From the NCBI GenBank assembly GCA_002368355.1, contig AP018281.1:1-64000 (forward strand): a DNA stretch of 64,000 nucleotides. The letters run 5' to 3'. This DNA is from Chondrocystis sp. NIES-4102 (GTDB lineage: Bacteria > Cyanobacteriota > Cyanobacteriia > Cyanobacteriales > Xenococcaceae). The number at the start of each line of letters is the position of its first letter. Within the stretch, counting starts at the first letter, position 1. A program made the translations under genes and the position numbers. The notes beneath the pieces are model-generated. The model was given only the letters and a program-made list of their open reading frames with translations. It ran no database searches and was not told where the DNA came from. Shown here in pieces: positions 38,546 to 49,410 of this stretch.

Positions 38546-40141
38546 TTGAAGTTGCTAGGTAGAGATCATGTCTATATTCTGATTTTATTAGTTGCTGCTG
38601 TAATTCTCTATACTTTTAATTTAGGAGAATTGCCCTTAAGAGATTGGGATGAAGGTATTGTTGCAGGAGTAGCCCGTAACATTTGGCGTAGTTCTTCTGA
38701 TTTAACTTGGCTTTATCCCACCATTAATTATGATCAACCCTATTGGAATAAACCGCCTTTAATACATGGATTAATTGCCCTTAGTTATAATTGCTTTGGA
38801 GTTAGTGAATGGAGTACAAGAATAGTTCCAGCCTTACTGTCAGCTTTCTCTGTACCATTATTGTACAAAATTGGGCGAGAAATATTTAATACCCGTTTAG
38901 CTGCGCTGTTATCTGCACTGGTATATTTAACACTGTTGCCAGTAGCGCGTCATGGTAGAGTAGCAATGTTAGATGGAGCGATCGCCTGTTGGTTTTGTGG
39001 GGCGATTTGGTGTTTACTGCGTGCTAAAAAGCATTCTGGCTGGTTATTGGGTACAGGGTTGGGTATCGGCTTAATCTGCCTGACTAAGGGGTTAATGATG
39101 GGGCTGTTGTTGGGGGGTATAGCTTTACTATTTATACTCTGGGACAATCCTAGATTAATATTTAATCCGTATCTATGGGGGGGATTAGCTTTAGGAATTT
39201 TCCCTGCGATCGCTTGGTATGGGATGCAGTATTTACATTATGGGCAACAATTTTTAGGAATCAGCTTAGGGAAACAGACCTTTAACCGCATTTGGCAGCC
39301 TGTTAGCGATGCTAGATCGCCTATTTGGTATTATTTCTTGGAAATGATTAAATACACCCTTCCCTGGCTCATATTTCTGCCGAACGGTGTAAAATTAGCT
39401 TGCCATAATCTACATCAAAGTTGGGCAAAATTAGCTTTAGTTTGGAGTGGGGTATATTTATTAGCTATTTCCCTGATGGTTACGAAATTACCCTGGTATA
39501 TAATTCCTCTTTATCCTGGATTATCTCTTTTAATAGGCGCAAGTTTAGCTAATGCAATTGCCACAGAGAAATATCCTAGATTTTGGCAAATATCCCTAGG
39601 TTTAGTTGCGATAATTATTTGGATAGCCACTATTTACTATGGTTTTATCGCGACAGAAGACAATAAGGATTTAAGTAGGATTTTATTAGTTTTAGCTTTT
39701 AGTCTTACCCTCGCCTCAGTATTAATTTGCCTATCCTCGCGTTATTTTCTTGCTGTAACTATAGCTGGATTTTATCTAACTTTACTGCTGTTGTTTAATT
39801 CCCGTTACTGGCTATGGGAACTATCAGAAACATTTCCAGTCCAACCCATAGCAACGATCATCAAACAATATACCCCTGCAAGAGAAACCATCTATACCAG
39901 TTATCCTAATTTACGCCCTGCTTTAGAATTTTATAGCGATCGCCTGATAATTCCAGCTTCAGATGCACAAATCAAACAATATTGGCAAACAACTACACCA
40001 ATCTATTTGCTAGTAAATCCAGACGCGATCGCCAGATTAAATTTAAATCCCCATATAACTTTAGGAACGAAAGCCCATAATGTAGAATGGCAAATTATTA
40101 CGAAGTCAGAGTCAGCAAGTCGTTCCACGGTGAGACAGTAG
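38546..40141 (+). CDS. GT39 (ArnT/PMT-like) membrane glycosyltransferase
   Basis: A 531-residue polytopic membrane protein (about 11-12 helices) that probably uses a polyprenyl-phosphate sugar donor. The first loop carries DWDEGIVAGVARNIW with the conserved acidic residues, and WNKPPLIHGLIALSYNCFG is the usual ArnT-like stretch. Start is TTG at 38546, as no in-frame ATG gives the first helix. The acceptor is unknown. The last 12 or so codons (SESASRSTVRQ) are encoded by sequence that continues into the repeat-like spacer, suggesting the original stop was replaced. Confidence 0.87.
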   Translation: MKLLGRDHVYILILLVAAVILYTFNLGELPLRDWDEGIVAGVARNIWRSSSDLTWLYPTINYDQPYWNKPPLIHGLIALSYNCFGVSEWSTRIVPALLSAFSVPLLYKIGREIFNTRLAALLSALVYLTLLPVARHGRVAMLDGAIACWFCGAIWCLLRAKKHSGWLLGTGLGIGLICLTKGLMMGLLLGGIALLFILWDNPRLIFNPYLWGGLALGIFPAIAWYGMQYLHYGQQFLGISLGKQTFNRIWQPVSDARSPIWYYFLEMIKYTLPWLIFLPNGVKLACHNLHQSWAKLALVWSGVYLLAISLMVTKLPWYIIPLYPGLSLLIGASLANAIATEKYPRFWQISLGLVAIIIWIATIYYGFIATEDNKDLSRILLVLAFSLTLASVLICLSSRYFLAVTIAGFYLTLLLLFNSRYWLWELSETFPVQPIATIIKQYTPARETIYTSYPNLRPALEFYSDRLIIPASDAQIKQYWQTTTPIYLLVNPDAIARLNLNPHITLGTKAHNVEWQIITKSESASRSTVRQ

Positions 40142-40205
40142 CGGTGCGGAGGTTTCCCCCGTTGATCCTACTGTTGAACCCGAAGGGCGCAGTCTGTGTG
40201 ACTAA
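40112..40205. repeat. Dispersed repeat-like GC-rich element at the GT39 3' end
   Basis: GC-rich sequence with CAGTAG (40135-40140) and CTACTG inverted repeats and blocks GGTGCGGAGGTTTCCCCCG and AACCCGAAGGGCGCAG. Such elements recur in many cyanobacterial spacers, as far as I recall. It overlaps the end of the GT39 reading frame. Confidence 0.5.
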
Positions 40206-40290
40206 TCAGTAATTACTTGGTAATCAACAATAATATTTGCTACCTGAACAGGTAAAATCTTTTCTATAAATTACCGAAGATCGAGTAACT

Positions 40291-41433
40291 GTGGATTTAA
40301 AATATGCTTTAGTACATGAATGGCTTACTCCTAAAGCTACAGGAGGATCAGAGTTAGTCGTAAAAGAGATTTTGCAACATCTAGATGCCGATCTTTACGC
40401 TTTGATAGACTTTGAATCAGTTAATCCCGAAAGCTATCTTTATCAAAGGAAAATAGGGACTACATTTTTACAAAAATTTCCCCAGGCTCGTAATGGAGTA
40501 CAGAAATACTTACCCTTATTACCATTAGCCATAGAACAACTAGATCTTAGAAAGTACGATGTAATTTTGTCTTCTTCCCATGCGGTAGCCAAAGGGGTAT
40601 TAACCAATCCCTATCAATTACATATTTGCTATTGCCATACTCCTATGCGTTATGCCTGGGATTTAACCTTTGACTACTTGAAAAGCGATCGCAACGGTCA
40701 GGGAATCAAAGGAATCATTGCCAGATATATTTTACATCGTCTGCGTCAATGGGATGTCGTCTCTGCTAACCGAGTTGATCATTTTATCGCTAATTCCCAA
40801 CATACTGCTAAACGAATTTGGCGTTGTTATCGTCGTGAAGCAAAAGTCATTTATCCACCTGTAAATATAGATAAATTTGAGTTTGATCCTAATAAAGAAG
40901 ATTTTTATCTGACAATTTCACGTTTAGTAAGCTATAAACAAATATGCTTAATTGTCAAAGCATTCAATGAACTAAAAAAACCCTTGGTAATTATTGGTTC
41001 AGGTTCTCAATTAGAAGAAATACGCCAACTCGCTCAGTCCCACATTCAAGTTTTAGGTTGGCAACCCCAAGATATAGTCAACAAATACATAACTAAAGCC
41101 AAAGCGTTTGTGTATGCTGCCTGTGAAGACTTTGGTATTGCCCTAGTGGAAGCACAGGCTTGTGGTACACCCGTAATCGCCTATGGTCAAGGAGGTGCTA
41201 AAGAAACAGTTCAAGATATTCGTACCTATCCTCAAACTGGAACAGGTTTACTTTTCGAGAGTCAAAATCCCGAATCATTAATCAAAGCGGTAAAAACTTT
41301 TGAACAATTACAAAATAAAATCAACCCAACAAATTGTCGCTTGCAAGCAAACAAGTTTAGCCCGACAATCTTTAATCAATCCTACTTAAAATTTATCGAG
41401 GATTGTAGTAAAAAGTGGCAAGAGTCTAATTGA
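40291..41433 (+). CDS. Family 4 glycosyltransferase
   Basis: A 380-residue GT-B enzyme probably adding hexose or mannose to an exopolysaccharide unit. The acceptor half has LVHEWLTPKATGGSELVVKEIL and YCHTPMRYAWDLTFDYL. The donor half has DFYLTISRLVSYKQICLIVKAF and EDFGIALVEAQACGTPVIAYGQGGAKETV, the E-x7-E motif. The GTG start at 40291 gives the natural N-terminus. It begins the exopolysaccharide cluster with the next three genes. Confidence 0.92.
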   Translation: MDLKYALVHEWLTPKATGGSELVVKEILQHLDADLYALIDFESVNPESYLYQRKIGTTFLQKFPQARNGVQKYLPLLPLAIEQLDLRKYDVILSSSHAVAKGVLTNPYQLHICYCHTPMRYAWDLTFDYLKSDRNGQGIKGIIARYILHRLRQWDVVSANRVDHFIANSQHTAKRIWRCYRREAKVIYPPVNIDKFEFDPNKEDFYLTISRLVSYKQICLIVKAFNELKKPLVIIGSGSQLEEIRQLAQSHIQVLGWQPQDIVNKYITKAKAFVYAACEDFGIALVEAQACGTPVIAYGQGGAKETVQDIRTYPQTGTGLLFESQNPESLIKAVKTFEQLQNKINPTNCRLQANKFSPTIFNQSYLKFIEDCSKKWQESN

Positions 41434-41528
41434 AAATTTAAATTTTTCTAGATTCGGAAATTATCAACCGATTAAGACTCGATCAGCTTATTATTGGACA
41501 AGTGTGGTGTGATGTGTGAAGGAGTAAG

Positions 41529-42257
41529 ATGACTGCTAATAGCCAACTTATTTCGGTCAAAATAGTACAGGGACTGATCAGAAAAGGTTATCAATCTTGT
41601 CTTAATGTCTCTAAATTGAATTTATTTTCCTCTGTTTTGAACGGAAATCTTGTTAAACGTATATTTGATATATTTTTTGCTTTATTTATTCTCATCGTAT
41701 TTTCTCCCCTGTATTTGATCTTGATGATTTTAATTGCCCTCAATTCTAAAGGGCCAATTTTTTACGTCCAACAAAGAGTTGGCAAAGATCATCGGCTTTT
41801 CCACTGCTACAAATTTAGAACTATGGTACATAATGCCGATCAAATGCTAGAAACAATTATGGAAGATTCTCAACAAATGCGTGAGGAATTTCAAGATAGT
41901 TTTAAACTAAAGCAAGACCCTAGAATTACTAAAATAGGTAAATTTTTACGTCTGACTAGCCTTGATGAGTTTCCTCAATTTTGGAACGTTCTTAAGGGGG
42001 AAATGAGTGTAGTAGGGCCGAGACCATTAGTACCTGAAGAGTTACCTAGATACGGGAATAAAATCAATACTGTACTCACTATTCGACCAGGTATAACTGG
42101 TTTATGGCAAGTATCAGGCAGAAATGATATTCCTTATCCTAAAAGAGTCCGCATCGATGTTTATTATGCCACCAGTCATAATTGGTTATTGGATCTTTGG
42201 ATTGTTTTTAAAACTATTGGTGTAATCATTTTTCCGCGCAACAATGGTGCTTATTAA
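41529..42257 (+). CDS. Polyprenyl-phosphate sugar-1-phosphate transferase
   Basis: A 242-residue initiating transferase of the bacterial sugar transferase family. One membrane re-entrant helix (IFDIFFALFILIVFSPLYLILMILIAL) is followed by the conserved IFYVQQRVGKDHRLFHCYKFRTM, LRLTSLDEFPQFWNVLKGEMSVVGPRPL and RPGITGLWQVSGR. It transfers the first sugar phosphate onto undecaprenyl phosphate to start an exopolysaccharide repeat unit. The N-terminal segment of about 40 residues is unusually polar, unlike the long multi-helix WbaP. Confidence 0.94.
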   Translation: MTANSQLISVKIVQGLIRKGYQSCLNVSKLNLFSSVLNGNLVKRIFDIFFALFILIVFSPLYLILMILIALNSKGPIFYVQQRVGKDHRLFHCYKFRTMVHNADQMLETIMEDSQQMREEFQDSFKLKQDPRITKIGKFLRLTSLDEFPQFWNVLKGEMSVVGPRPLVPEELPRYGNKINTVLTIRPGITGLWQVSGRNDIPYPKRVRIDVYYATSHNWLLDLWIVFKTIGVIIFPRNNGAY

Positions 42258-42323
42258 AACTGTGGATTAACTAAATCTTTGATCTGAATTTTATCTTTAA
42301 TTAAGATTAATTGGATAAGTATT

Positions 42324-42353
42324 AGTGTGGCTGCATTAAGTGTGGCTGCATTA
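42324..42353. repeat. Two tandem copies of a 15-bp unit before gmd
   Basis: AGTGTGGCTGCATTA is present twice in direct tandem (42324-42338, 42339-42353), 61 bp before gmd, in an otherwise AT-rich spacer. It may be a slippage duplication or a binding site pair. Confidence 0.85.
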
Positions 42354-42414
42354 TTATAGGGGTGGTAACATATTTGTCAGAAAATTTGACAATAAATTAG
42401 GAAATTATAATTAA

Positions 42415-43485
42415 ATGAGTGAGTGTAAAGTCGCCTTAATCACGGGAATTACTGGTCAAGATGGTTCTTATCTAAGTGAGTTTTTATTGGCACAAGATTA
42501 TCAAGTTCATGGGATTATTCGGCGCACTTCTACATTTAATACCGATCGCATTGACCATTTATACGTTGATCCTCATGATCCAGAAGCTAGAATTTTTCTA
42601 CATTATGGTGATTTAACTGACGGTACTACCTTAAGAAGAATTTTAGAAGAAGTTAAACCAATTGAAATCTATAATTTAGGCGCACAGTCCCATGTGAGGG
42701 TAAGTTTTGATTCCCCTGAATACACTGTAGATTCGGTGGGGATGGGAACTTTACGTTTATTAGAAGCAATCAGAGATTATCAGCAACGTACAGGAATTGA
42801 AGTAAAATTTTATCAAGCAGGCTCATCGGAGATGTTTGGCAAAGTTCAGGAAGTGCCTCAAAAAGAGACTACACCCTTTTATCCTCGAAGTCCCTACGCT
42901 TGTGCTAAGGTATACGCCCATTGGCAAACAGTCAATTATCGTGAATCTTATGATTTGTTTGCCTGTAATGGTATCCTGTTTAATCATGAATCGCCTCGGC
43001 GCGGAGAAACCTTTGTCACTCGTAAAATTACTAGGGCTGTAGCTCGCATAATTGAAGGTACACAGAAAAAACTCTATTTAGGTAATTTGGATTCTAAAAG
43101 AGACTGGGGATACGCCAAAGACTATGTTCAGGCTATGTGGTTGATGTTGCAACAAGAACATCCAGACGATTATGTAGTTGCTACAGGAGAAACCTATCAA
43201 ATTCGAGACTTTTTAGATGTTGCTTTTAGTTATGTAAATTTAGATTGGCATGATTATGTAGCTTTTGATCCTCGTTATCTTCGTCCTGCGGAAGTGGAAT
43301 TATTGATTGGCGATCCTACTAAAACCAAGGAAAAATTAGGTTGGCAACCTTCCGTTACCTTTGAAGAATTAGTTAAATTAATGGTCAATGCTGATTTAGC
43401 TGCCCTCAACTTACCTACTCCTGATGGCAGTATAAATGAAGATAACGCCCATTTGCGTCGCTATCTTGCCACGATTGTTGATTAA
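42415..43485 (+). CDS. gmd: GDP-mannose 4,6-dehydratase
   Basis: A 356-residue SDR enzyme forming GDP-4-keto-6-deoxymannose, the first step to GDP-L-fucose. [15 protein letters not shown] is the NADP-binding start. Catalytic Thr/Ser and Tyr-Lys are in [17 protein letters not shown] and [31 protein letters not shown] is the GMD substrate stretch. It is followed 26 bp later by fcl, so the two make GDP-L-fucose for the polysaccharide cluster. Confidence 0.98.
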   Translation: MSECKVALITGITGQDGSYLSEFLLAQDYQVHGIIRRTSTFNTDRIDHLYVDPHDPEARIFLHYGDLTDGTTLRRILEEVKPIEIYNLGAQSHVRVSFDSPEYTVDSVGMGTLRLLEAIRDYQQRTGIEVKFYQAGSSEMFGKVQEVPQKETTPFYPRSPYACAKVYAHWQTVNYRESYDLFACNGILFNHESPRRGETFVTRKITRAVARIIEGTQKKLYLGNLDSKRDWGYAKDYVQAMWLMLQQEHPDDYVVATGETYQIRDFLDVAFSYVNLDWHDYVAFDPRYLRPAEVELLIGDPTKTKEKLGWQPSVTFEELVKLMVNADLAALNLPTPDGSINEDNAHLRRYLATIVD

Positions 43486-43511
43486 AAATATTTTGCTTTC
43501 CTATCAAGCCG

Positions 43512-44447
43512 ATGTTAAATTTACAAGACAAAAAAATTCTGGTTACAGGTGGGGCTGGATTTCTAGGTAAACAGGTTGTAGAACAACTGTGTCAAGCAGG
43601 AGCGAATAAAAGTAATATAACTATACCGCGATCGCGCTCTGTTGATCTTTGTCAATGGTCTAATTGTCAACAAGCCGTCGAAGGACAAGATATTGTAATC
43701 CATTTGGCTGCTCATGTGGGTGGCATTGGTTTAAACCGCGTCAAACCTGCTGAGTTGTTTTACGATAACTTGATCATGGGGACACAGTTAATTCATGCTG
43801 CTTATCAAGCGGGAGTAGCAAAGTTTGTTTGTGTTGGTACTATTTGCGCCTATCCTAAGTTTACCCCTGTACCTTTTAAGGAAGATGATCTTTGGAATGG
43901 TTACCCAGAGGAAACTAACGCTCCCTATGGAATTGCTAAAAAAGCTCTACTTGTTCAATTGGAAGCTTATCGACAACAGTATAATTTTAATGGTATTTAT
44001 CTACTACCCGTTAATCTTTATGGGCCTGAAGATAATTTTAATCCTCAAAGTTCCCATGTAATTCCAGCTTTAATTTATAAAGTCCACGCAGCCCAACAAA
44101 CAGGTGAGCAACTATTAGTCTGGGGCGATGGTAGTCCCACCCGTGAGTTTTTATATGCTGCTGATGCAGCCCAAGGAATTGTACTGGCTACCCAAAAATA
44201 TAATGAAGCTGCGCCTGTCAATTTGGGTACTAATCAGGAAATTTCTATTAAAGACTTAGTAGAAACTATTTGTGAATTGATGGAATTTACAGGCGAAATT
44301 ATCTGGCAAACAGACCAACCCAATGGACAACCCCGTCGTTGTTTGGATACTCAAAGGGCTAAGGCTAAATTTGGTTTTGAAGCTCAAACTGAATTTCGTC
44401 AAGGACTCAAAAATACTATCGACTGGTATCGTCAATATGTCCAATAA
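43512..44447 (+). CDS. fcl: GDP-L-fucose synthase
   Basis: A 311-residue epimerase/reductase converting GDP-4-keto-6-deoxymannose to GDP-L-fucose with [23 protein letters not shown] is the nucleotide site. [51 protein letters not shown] (with the Tyr-x3-Lys pair) and [18 protein letters not shown] are the family stretches. It pairs with gmd just upstream. Confidence 0.97.
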   Translation: MLNLQDKKILVTGGAGFLGKQVVEQLCQAGANKSNITIPRSRSVDLCQWSNCQQAVEGQDIVIHLAAHVGGIGLNRVKPAELFYDNLIMGTQLIHAAYQAGVAKFVCVGTICAYPKFTPVPFKEDDLWNGYPEETNAPYGIAKKALLVQLEAYRQQYNFNGIYLLPVNLYGPEDNFNPQSSHVIPALIYKVHAAQQTGEQLLVWGDGSPTREFLYAADAAQGIVLATQKYNEAAPVNLGTNQEISIKDLVETICELMEFTGEIIWQTDQPNGQPRRCLDTQRAKAKFGFEAQTEFRQGLKNTIDWYRQYVQ

Positions 44448-44521
44448 GTAGCTAATAACTGCAAGTATCACCACTACAGCTTTAGCTACTTTTAAGATTA
44501 ATCTACAACTCTAGCCTACTA

Positions 44522-47500
44522 TTAGCCTGTATTTCGCATTCCCGCAGCAATACCGTTAATGGTTAACATCGCCCCGCGCAATAGTTCTTCCTTACTAAAG
44601 CGAAAATGGAGTACTTGCGACTTATCATACTGACGCAAACGCTTGATTAAAGCCACCTGTAAAAAGCCCAAGGGAACGATTGTACCATTACGCAACTGTA
44701 CTGATCGTTGTAGTTCAGGATTGCCATCTAATAATTTCTTCTGACCATTAATTTTGAGAATTAAATCCTTAGTTAAATAATATTCCTGAGAAATTTGGGC
44801 AAATAACTTTTGAAACCGCTCTAAATCTTCAGGCTGAGATAACTCTTTAACATAGTGTTCGGCTATTTGCAGGTCTACTTTAGCCAGAGTCATTTCAACT
44901 TTAGAAATTACAACTCTAAAAAAGGGCCACTTGACATAAAAATATTGTAAAAGATCAAGATTTTTTTGTGGTTCTTGGTCTAAAAATCCTTGTAAAGCCG
45001 AACCCACACCATACCAAGCAGGTAATAAAAAGCGACTTTGTGTCCAACTAAACACCCAGGGAATAGCTCTTAAACTACTCATATCCTTTTTCTTATTATC
45101 ATTGCCTTTAGCAGGACGTTTAGAAGGGCGTGAACCTATTTGTAATTGGCTAATTACATCAACGGGGGTTACTGAATGAAAGAAATCAACAAAATCAGGT
45201 TGTTCATAGATCAAAGCTCGATAAACTGATCGCGATCGCGCTGATAATTCTTCCATGATTTGATTCCACGGCTCTACCCGATCAAACCCACTCCCCAATA
45301 AACTTGCCTGAATTACTGCTGTAGTCATCGTTTCTAAATGATACAGAGCTAATTCTGGTAGGGAATATTTGGAGGCTAATACTTCCCCTTGTTCAGTTAT
45401 TTTAATTCTGCCTTTAATTGTATCGGTGGGTTGCGCTAAAATCGCCGAATAGGCGGGTCCTCCACCACGACCAACTGAACCTCCACGACCATGAAAAATC
45501 CGCAAAGATATATCAAATTTTGAAGCTACCTTTTGTAAGGCGCGTTGGGCTTTATGAATCTCCCAATTACTACTCAAAAACCCCGAATCTTTATTACTAT
45601 CGGAGTAACCTAACATCACTTCCTGAAGATCAGTAGGTTTTAGAGGAATAGTACTAGTTTCAGTAGAAGTATTTTGTTCTTTAATGGTAGCTACGTGTTT
45701 ATATCCCCCTGCTAAAGCTGCTCGATAAAGTGGCAACTCAAACAATTCTTGCATTACTTGAGGGGCGCGTTTTAAATCTTCTACGGTTTCAAATAAAGGA
45801 ACAATTCTAATACTGGTGTGGCAAGTAGCAGGGTCATATAGTCCTGCCTCCTGTGATAGTAATAATACCTCTAAAACATCACTTACAAAATTAGTCATAC
45901 TAATAATATAAGTTTGGCAGATTCCACGTCCAAATTCCTGTTGCAATAAACGTAAAATTCTAAAAGTTTCGATAGTCTCGCAAGTTTCAGGAGAAAATGG
46001 CATTTCTGCTGGAATTAGGGGTCTACGAGTTTTCAATTCTTGAATCAACCAAGCAGTTTTTTCTGTTTCCGAAAGTTCGTTATAGGGTTTTGGCAGAACT
46101 TGTAAATAAGCAGTAATTTCGGCGATCGCTTCTGCATGACGAGAGGAATCTTGACGGAAATCTAATTCTACTAAAGTAAACCCGTATACTTCTGCTTGGC
46201 AAATTAAATTATCTAATTCACGACATTGTAAACTTGTTGCCTCTAAACTACTTTGCATCAGTTTTAATTCAGCAACAAACTCCTCCCCCGAAGTATAAAT
46301 ATTATCTATTTTTATCTCCGATATTGCCTGTCTACCTGCAACCGATGCTAAAGTTTGGTTACGCTCCAAAGTATTCTGTAAACGCTGGGCTATATAAGCA
46401 AGTTTGAGACGATAGGGTTCTTGACGATAACGAATTGACAATTTTTCGTAGATCTCTGGCATTTGTTGCTGATCTTGCTCTAAAGAATCCAGCAATTCTT
46501 GTCCTACATCACTCCAATGTAACGACAGACTTAATAACTCTCGTAATTGCTCAATCGACTTAAGATATTTTTCAATAACAATACTTCTTTGATAACAAGC
46601 TGTTTCCCAAGTCACTTGTGGAGTTACAAAAGGATTGCCATCTCTATCTGCCCCTACCCAAGAACCAAAATAACAAAAATTATGAGTTGGAGCGACTAAA
46701 TTAGGGAAAGAAGTAGTTAAGGACTGTTTTAAACGAGATGCTAATTGCGGAATTACATCAAATAAAACCTCTTGAAAATAGTGCAGAGAGTAATCAACCT
46801 CATCTAAAACCTTGGGCTTAAACTGATGTAATTCATCTGTCCGCCACCAAAGGCGAATTTCTTCGGTTAATTGACTAGTAGCTTCGTTGGTTTCCCAAGA
46901 ATCGGTTAAGCCCATTTCCCGCATCGCTTCTTCAGCAACATCTAGTTGTTCTAGAATTTGAGATATACGTCGCTGCTTTTTACGTATGGTGTGACGCACG
47001 ATTTCTGTCGGATGGGCTGTAAACACCAATCTGATATCCAATTGATCTAATAATCTTTGCAACATCAGAGGTGGCATATTAATTTCTTTTAGATAGGGAA
47101 ATAGCCAATGAAATAAACCTGCTTTATTTTCGCTAGATATACTAGGTTCAATTTGAAGATCGCCATTATTAATCGGGACTACTTGAGACCCATTTTGAGA
47201 ACCATTACTATGATTTTCTACATTAGTAATAGGATGAGTAACACGCCTAGACAGCTTTTGTTCTCTAGATTCGTAATGTTGTTCAATAATATTAGTTAGT
47301 TGAAAATAAAGCGCAAATGCACGAGCAGCTTGTATAGCGTCATTAATATCTAAATCCTCAATTAACTGTGGTACAGAAGATTGCCCAAATGTATCTGTCA
47401 CTTGTCCTTCAGCAGAAGAAAGAGCGCGCATTTGTTGTAATAGGTCTAGCATTTCTTGACCGCATTCAGACCGTAGCACAGACTTCCATAAATCTTCTAT

Positions 47501-47593
47501 TAGTTTTTGTCGATGACGTAATAATAGGTGAGAAGTACCAATTACACCGATTTCTTCTTGTTTAGCTATGGAAGATTGAACAACCGAACTCAT
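44522..47593 (-). CDS. ppc: Phosphoenolpyruvate carboxylase
   Basis: A 1023-residue cytosolic enzyme fixing bicarbonate onto phosphoenolpyruvate to feed oxaloacetate to the TCA reactions. Catalytic stretches [15 protein letters not shown] (the His), [28 protein letters not shown] and [14 protein letters not shown] are complete, and it ends in the typical GMRNTG. Length is usual for cyanobacteria. The plant-type phosphorylation Ser near the N-terminus is absent. It stands alone on the minus strand. Confidence 0.98.
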   Translation of the reverse strand: MSSVVQSSIAKQEEIGVIGTSHLLLRHRQKLIEDLWKSVLRSECGQEMLDLLQQMRALSSAEGQVTDTFGQSSVPQLIEDLDINDAIQAARAFALYFQLTNIIEQHYESREQKLSRRVTHPITNVENHSNGSQNGSQVVPINNGDLQIEPSISSENKAGLFHWLFPYLKEINMPPLMLQRLLDQLDIRLVFTAHPTEIVRHTIRKKQRRISQILEQLDVAEEAMREMGLTDSWETNEATSQLTEEIRLWWRTDELHQFKPKVLDEVDYSLHYFQEVLFDVIPQLASRLKQSLTTSFPNLVAPTHNFCYFGSWVGADRDGNPFVTPQVTWETACYQRSIVIEKYLKSIEQLRELLSLSLHWSDVGQELLDSLEQDQQQMPEIYEKLSIRYRQEPYRLKLAYIAQRLQNTLERNQTLASVAGRQAISEIKIDNIYTSGEEFVAELKLMQSSLEATSLQCRELDNLICQAEVYGFTLVELDFRQDSSRHAEAIAEITAYLQVLPKPYNELSETEKTAWLIQELKTRRPLIPAEMPFSPETCETIETFRILRLLQQEFGRGICQTYIISMTNFVSDVLEVLLLSQEAGLYDPATCHTSIRIVPLFETVEDLKRAPQVMQELFELPLYRAALAGGYKHVATIKEQNTSTETSTIPLKPTDLQEVMLGYSDSNKDSGFLSSNWEIHKAQRALQKVASKFDISLRIFHGRGGSVGRGGGPAYSAILAQPTDTIKGRIKITEQGEVLASKYSLPELALYHLETMTTAVIQASLLGSGFDRVEPWNQIMEELSARSRSVYRALIYEQPDFVDFFHSVTPVDVISQLQIGSRPSKRPAKGNDNKKKDMSSLRAIPWVFSWTQSRFLLPAWYGVGSALQGFLDQEPQKNLDLLQYFYVKWPFFRVVISKVEMTLAKVDLQIAEHYVKELSQPEDLERFQKLFAQISQEYYLTKDLILKINGQKKLLDGNPELQRSVQLRNGTIVPLGFLQVALIKRLRQYDKSQVLHFRFSKEELLRGAMLTINGIAAGMRNTG

Positions 47594-47712
47594 AAAAACC
47601 TCTGTCTGGCGTATATATTTATGTCGTAATTTTGTAACTAAATTAAATTAGATTAGTCAGGAGTTTCTCAATCAAGATTACTGCAATTAGCTAGTCATAA
47701 AAGTCAATGGTT

Positions 47713-47901
47713 CTAATGGTTGTCAAAGTTAGGAAAATTTAGAATTGGCAAACGGTCTGAGCGAAATATTTCTTCACTAGCTTTACCTAATTCAGTGATC
47801 AATTCTGTCAAAAGATATAGGGTTAGAATGCTGATGATAAAGGGACTAGTAGCAAGACTTAAACCCAAAAATGGCATTAGGTCAGATTTATTATGATTCA
47901 T
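47713..47901 (-). CDS. Small single-helix membrane protein, hypothetical
   Basis: A 62-residue protein with one long hydrophobic helix (LMPFLGLSLATSPFIISILTLYLLTELI) and a short soluble tail that ends RSDRLPILNFPNFDNH. It is unrelated to the neighbouring ppc, which lies 119 bp further along. The even hydrophobic pattern and clean ATG frame favour a real gene, but no ribosome-binding site is clear and I cannot place it in a family. Confidence 0.55.
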   Translation of the reverse strand: MNHNKSDLMPFLGLSLATSPFIISILTLYLLTELITELGKASEEIFRSDRLPILNFPNFDNH

Positions 47902-48061
47902 AAGGTTTAGTCAATCTATATTGTTTATCTACTATTGTATGAACTTTGGGCATTAGTAGCGCAAAGCTAGATTATTTTTCTCTTATCAAACCAGAAATTG
48001 CTTGTCTTTGTTGTATATTTTTGTGCAAACGTTCATCTCTGTTTATGTTTAGAAAATAAAA

Positions 48062-48856
48062 ATGAAACAAACGATCATTCAAGTTGATGCTTTCACTAAT
48101 CAAATGTTTCGAGGTAATCCTGCTGCAGTCTGTGTTTTACAAACCCCTCAAAATGAACAGTGGATGCAGGCTGTGGCACAGGAAATGAATCTATCGGAAA
48201 CAGCATTTTTAATCAAACAAGAGCAAGATTACAATTTACGTTGGTTTACTCCCACTACCGAAGTACCTTTATGTGGTCATGCTACATTAGCTAGCGCACA
48301 CGTTTTATGGACGGAGGGTTATGCTTCTACGGGGCAAACAATAAATTTTCAGACAAAGAGCGGTTTATTAACTGCTAAATATCAGGATAATTGGATTAGC
48401 TTAGATTTTCCTGCTAGTCGTTCTCAGGATATTGGGCCGATTACTAAATTACAAGATGCTCTAGGGGTAGATATTAAAACCTTTGCTTATAATTATCTAG
48501 GTTACCTAGTAGAAATTAGTTCTCCTGATCAATTACAACAGTTGCAACCTAATTTTACCCTACTAAAACAACTGCCAATATCAAATGTTATAGTGACTAG
48601 TCTAGCAGCAGCTAATTCAGAATATGATTTTATCTCGCGGTTTTTCGCCCCTGGATTAGGTGTAAATGAAGATCCAGTTACAGGCGCAGCCCACTGTTGC
48701 CTTGCTCCTTACTGGCGCGATCGCTTGGGCAAGGATGAATTTTTGGCTTATCAAGCTTCTAGTCGCGGTGGTGTGGTTAAAATATCTTATGATGGTGGCG
48801 ATCGCGTTTTGCTTCAAGGACAAGCAGTAACGGTAATGCGAGGAGAGCTGCAATAA
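48062..48856 (+). CDS. PhzF family isomerase-like protein
   Basis: A 264-residue protein of the phenazine-biosynthesis PhzF/diaminopimelate-epimerase-like fold. QVDAFTNQMFRGNPAAVCVL starts the fold, NLSETAFL carries the catalytic Glu, RWFTPTTEVPLCGHATLA is the family signature, and NEDPVTGAAHCCLAPYW lies at the second half. No phenazine pathway is present here, so the substrate is unknown. It is transcribed alone and converges on the DUF177 gene. Confidence 0.94.
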   Translation: MKQTIIQVDAFTNQMFRGNPAAVCVLQTPQNEQWMQAVAQEMNLSETAFLIKQEQDYNLRWFTPTTEVPLCGHATLASAHVLWTEGYASTGQTINFQTKSGLLTAKYQDNWISLDFPASRSQDIGPITKLQDALGVDIKTFAYNYLGYLVEISSPDQLQQLQPNFTLLKQLPISNVIVTSLAAANSEYDFISRFFAPGLGVNEDPVTGAAHCCLAPYWRDRLGKDEFLAYQASSRGGVVKISYDGGDRVLLQGQAVTVMRGELQ

Positions 48857-48884
48857 TTACAGATTGGGTAATGGGTAAAAATTA

Positions 48885-49394
48885 TTATTGATTGTTGTTT
48901 AATTGCTCTTTGAGGGCTGCTAAAGAAGACCAACGACTATCTAATTGATTTGATCCTTGAGAAGTTGTGGTGGCTGCCCCTGGACAATTTTCACCGCATA
49001 ATTGTCTTAAAGGTAGAGCTAGAGATAATTGCTCAAATAACCAAGTTTCTGGGTCAAAATGACCATTAGGGGGGAGGGTTTCAGATAAATCTTCCAGGGC
49101 TACTTCCCTTTCTGCTGGTAGATCCTCAATATTTTCTAATTCAGACTCTAACCAAATTAATTCTGAAGTATCAATTTCTAAACGATGATTGTAATGCTGT
49201 AAACAGCGATCGCAAACTAAAGTAATAATTGTTTCTGCTTCAACTTTTATTTCCAGGAAGTTACCCCCGTGACGGACACTAATTGTCCCTTTTACGGGGG
49301 TTAGGGTATTTAACCCTGACACCAAATCATCAACTATGATTTTAATTTGACGTTTTGGTGTTTTAAGTAAATGGGGGATATATATCGCTTCCAT
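48885..49394 (-). CDS. DUF177 (YceD) family protein
   Basis: A 169-residue protein. Family features are CDRCLQHYNHRLEIDTSELI, an acidic middle (ENIEDLPAEREVALEDLSETLPPNGHFDPETWLFEQLSLALPLRQLC), and GENCPG. In plants and bacteria DUF177 proteins aid 23S rRNA processing. It is the last gene of the rpmH-to-DUF177 minus-strand series, 16 bp after khpB, in keeping with a role in RNA or ribosome maturation. Confidence 0.9.
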   Translation of the reverse strand: MEAIYIPHLLKTPKRQIKIIVDDLVSGLNTLTPVKGTISVRHGGNFLEIKVEAETIITLVCDRCLQHYNHRLEIDTSELIWLESELENIEDLPAEREVALEDLSETLPPNGHFDPETWLFEQLSLALPLRQLCGENCPGAATTTSQGSNQLDSRWSSLAALKEQLNNNQ

Positions 49395-49410
49395 TATTTA
49401 GTTAAGTTTT

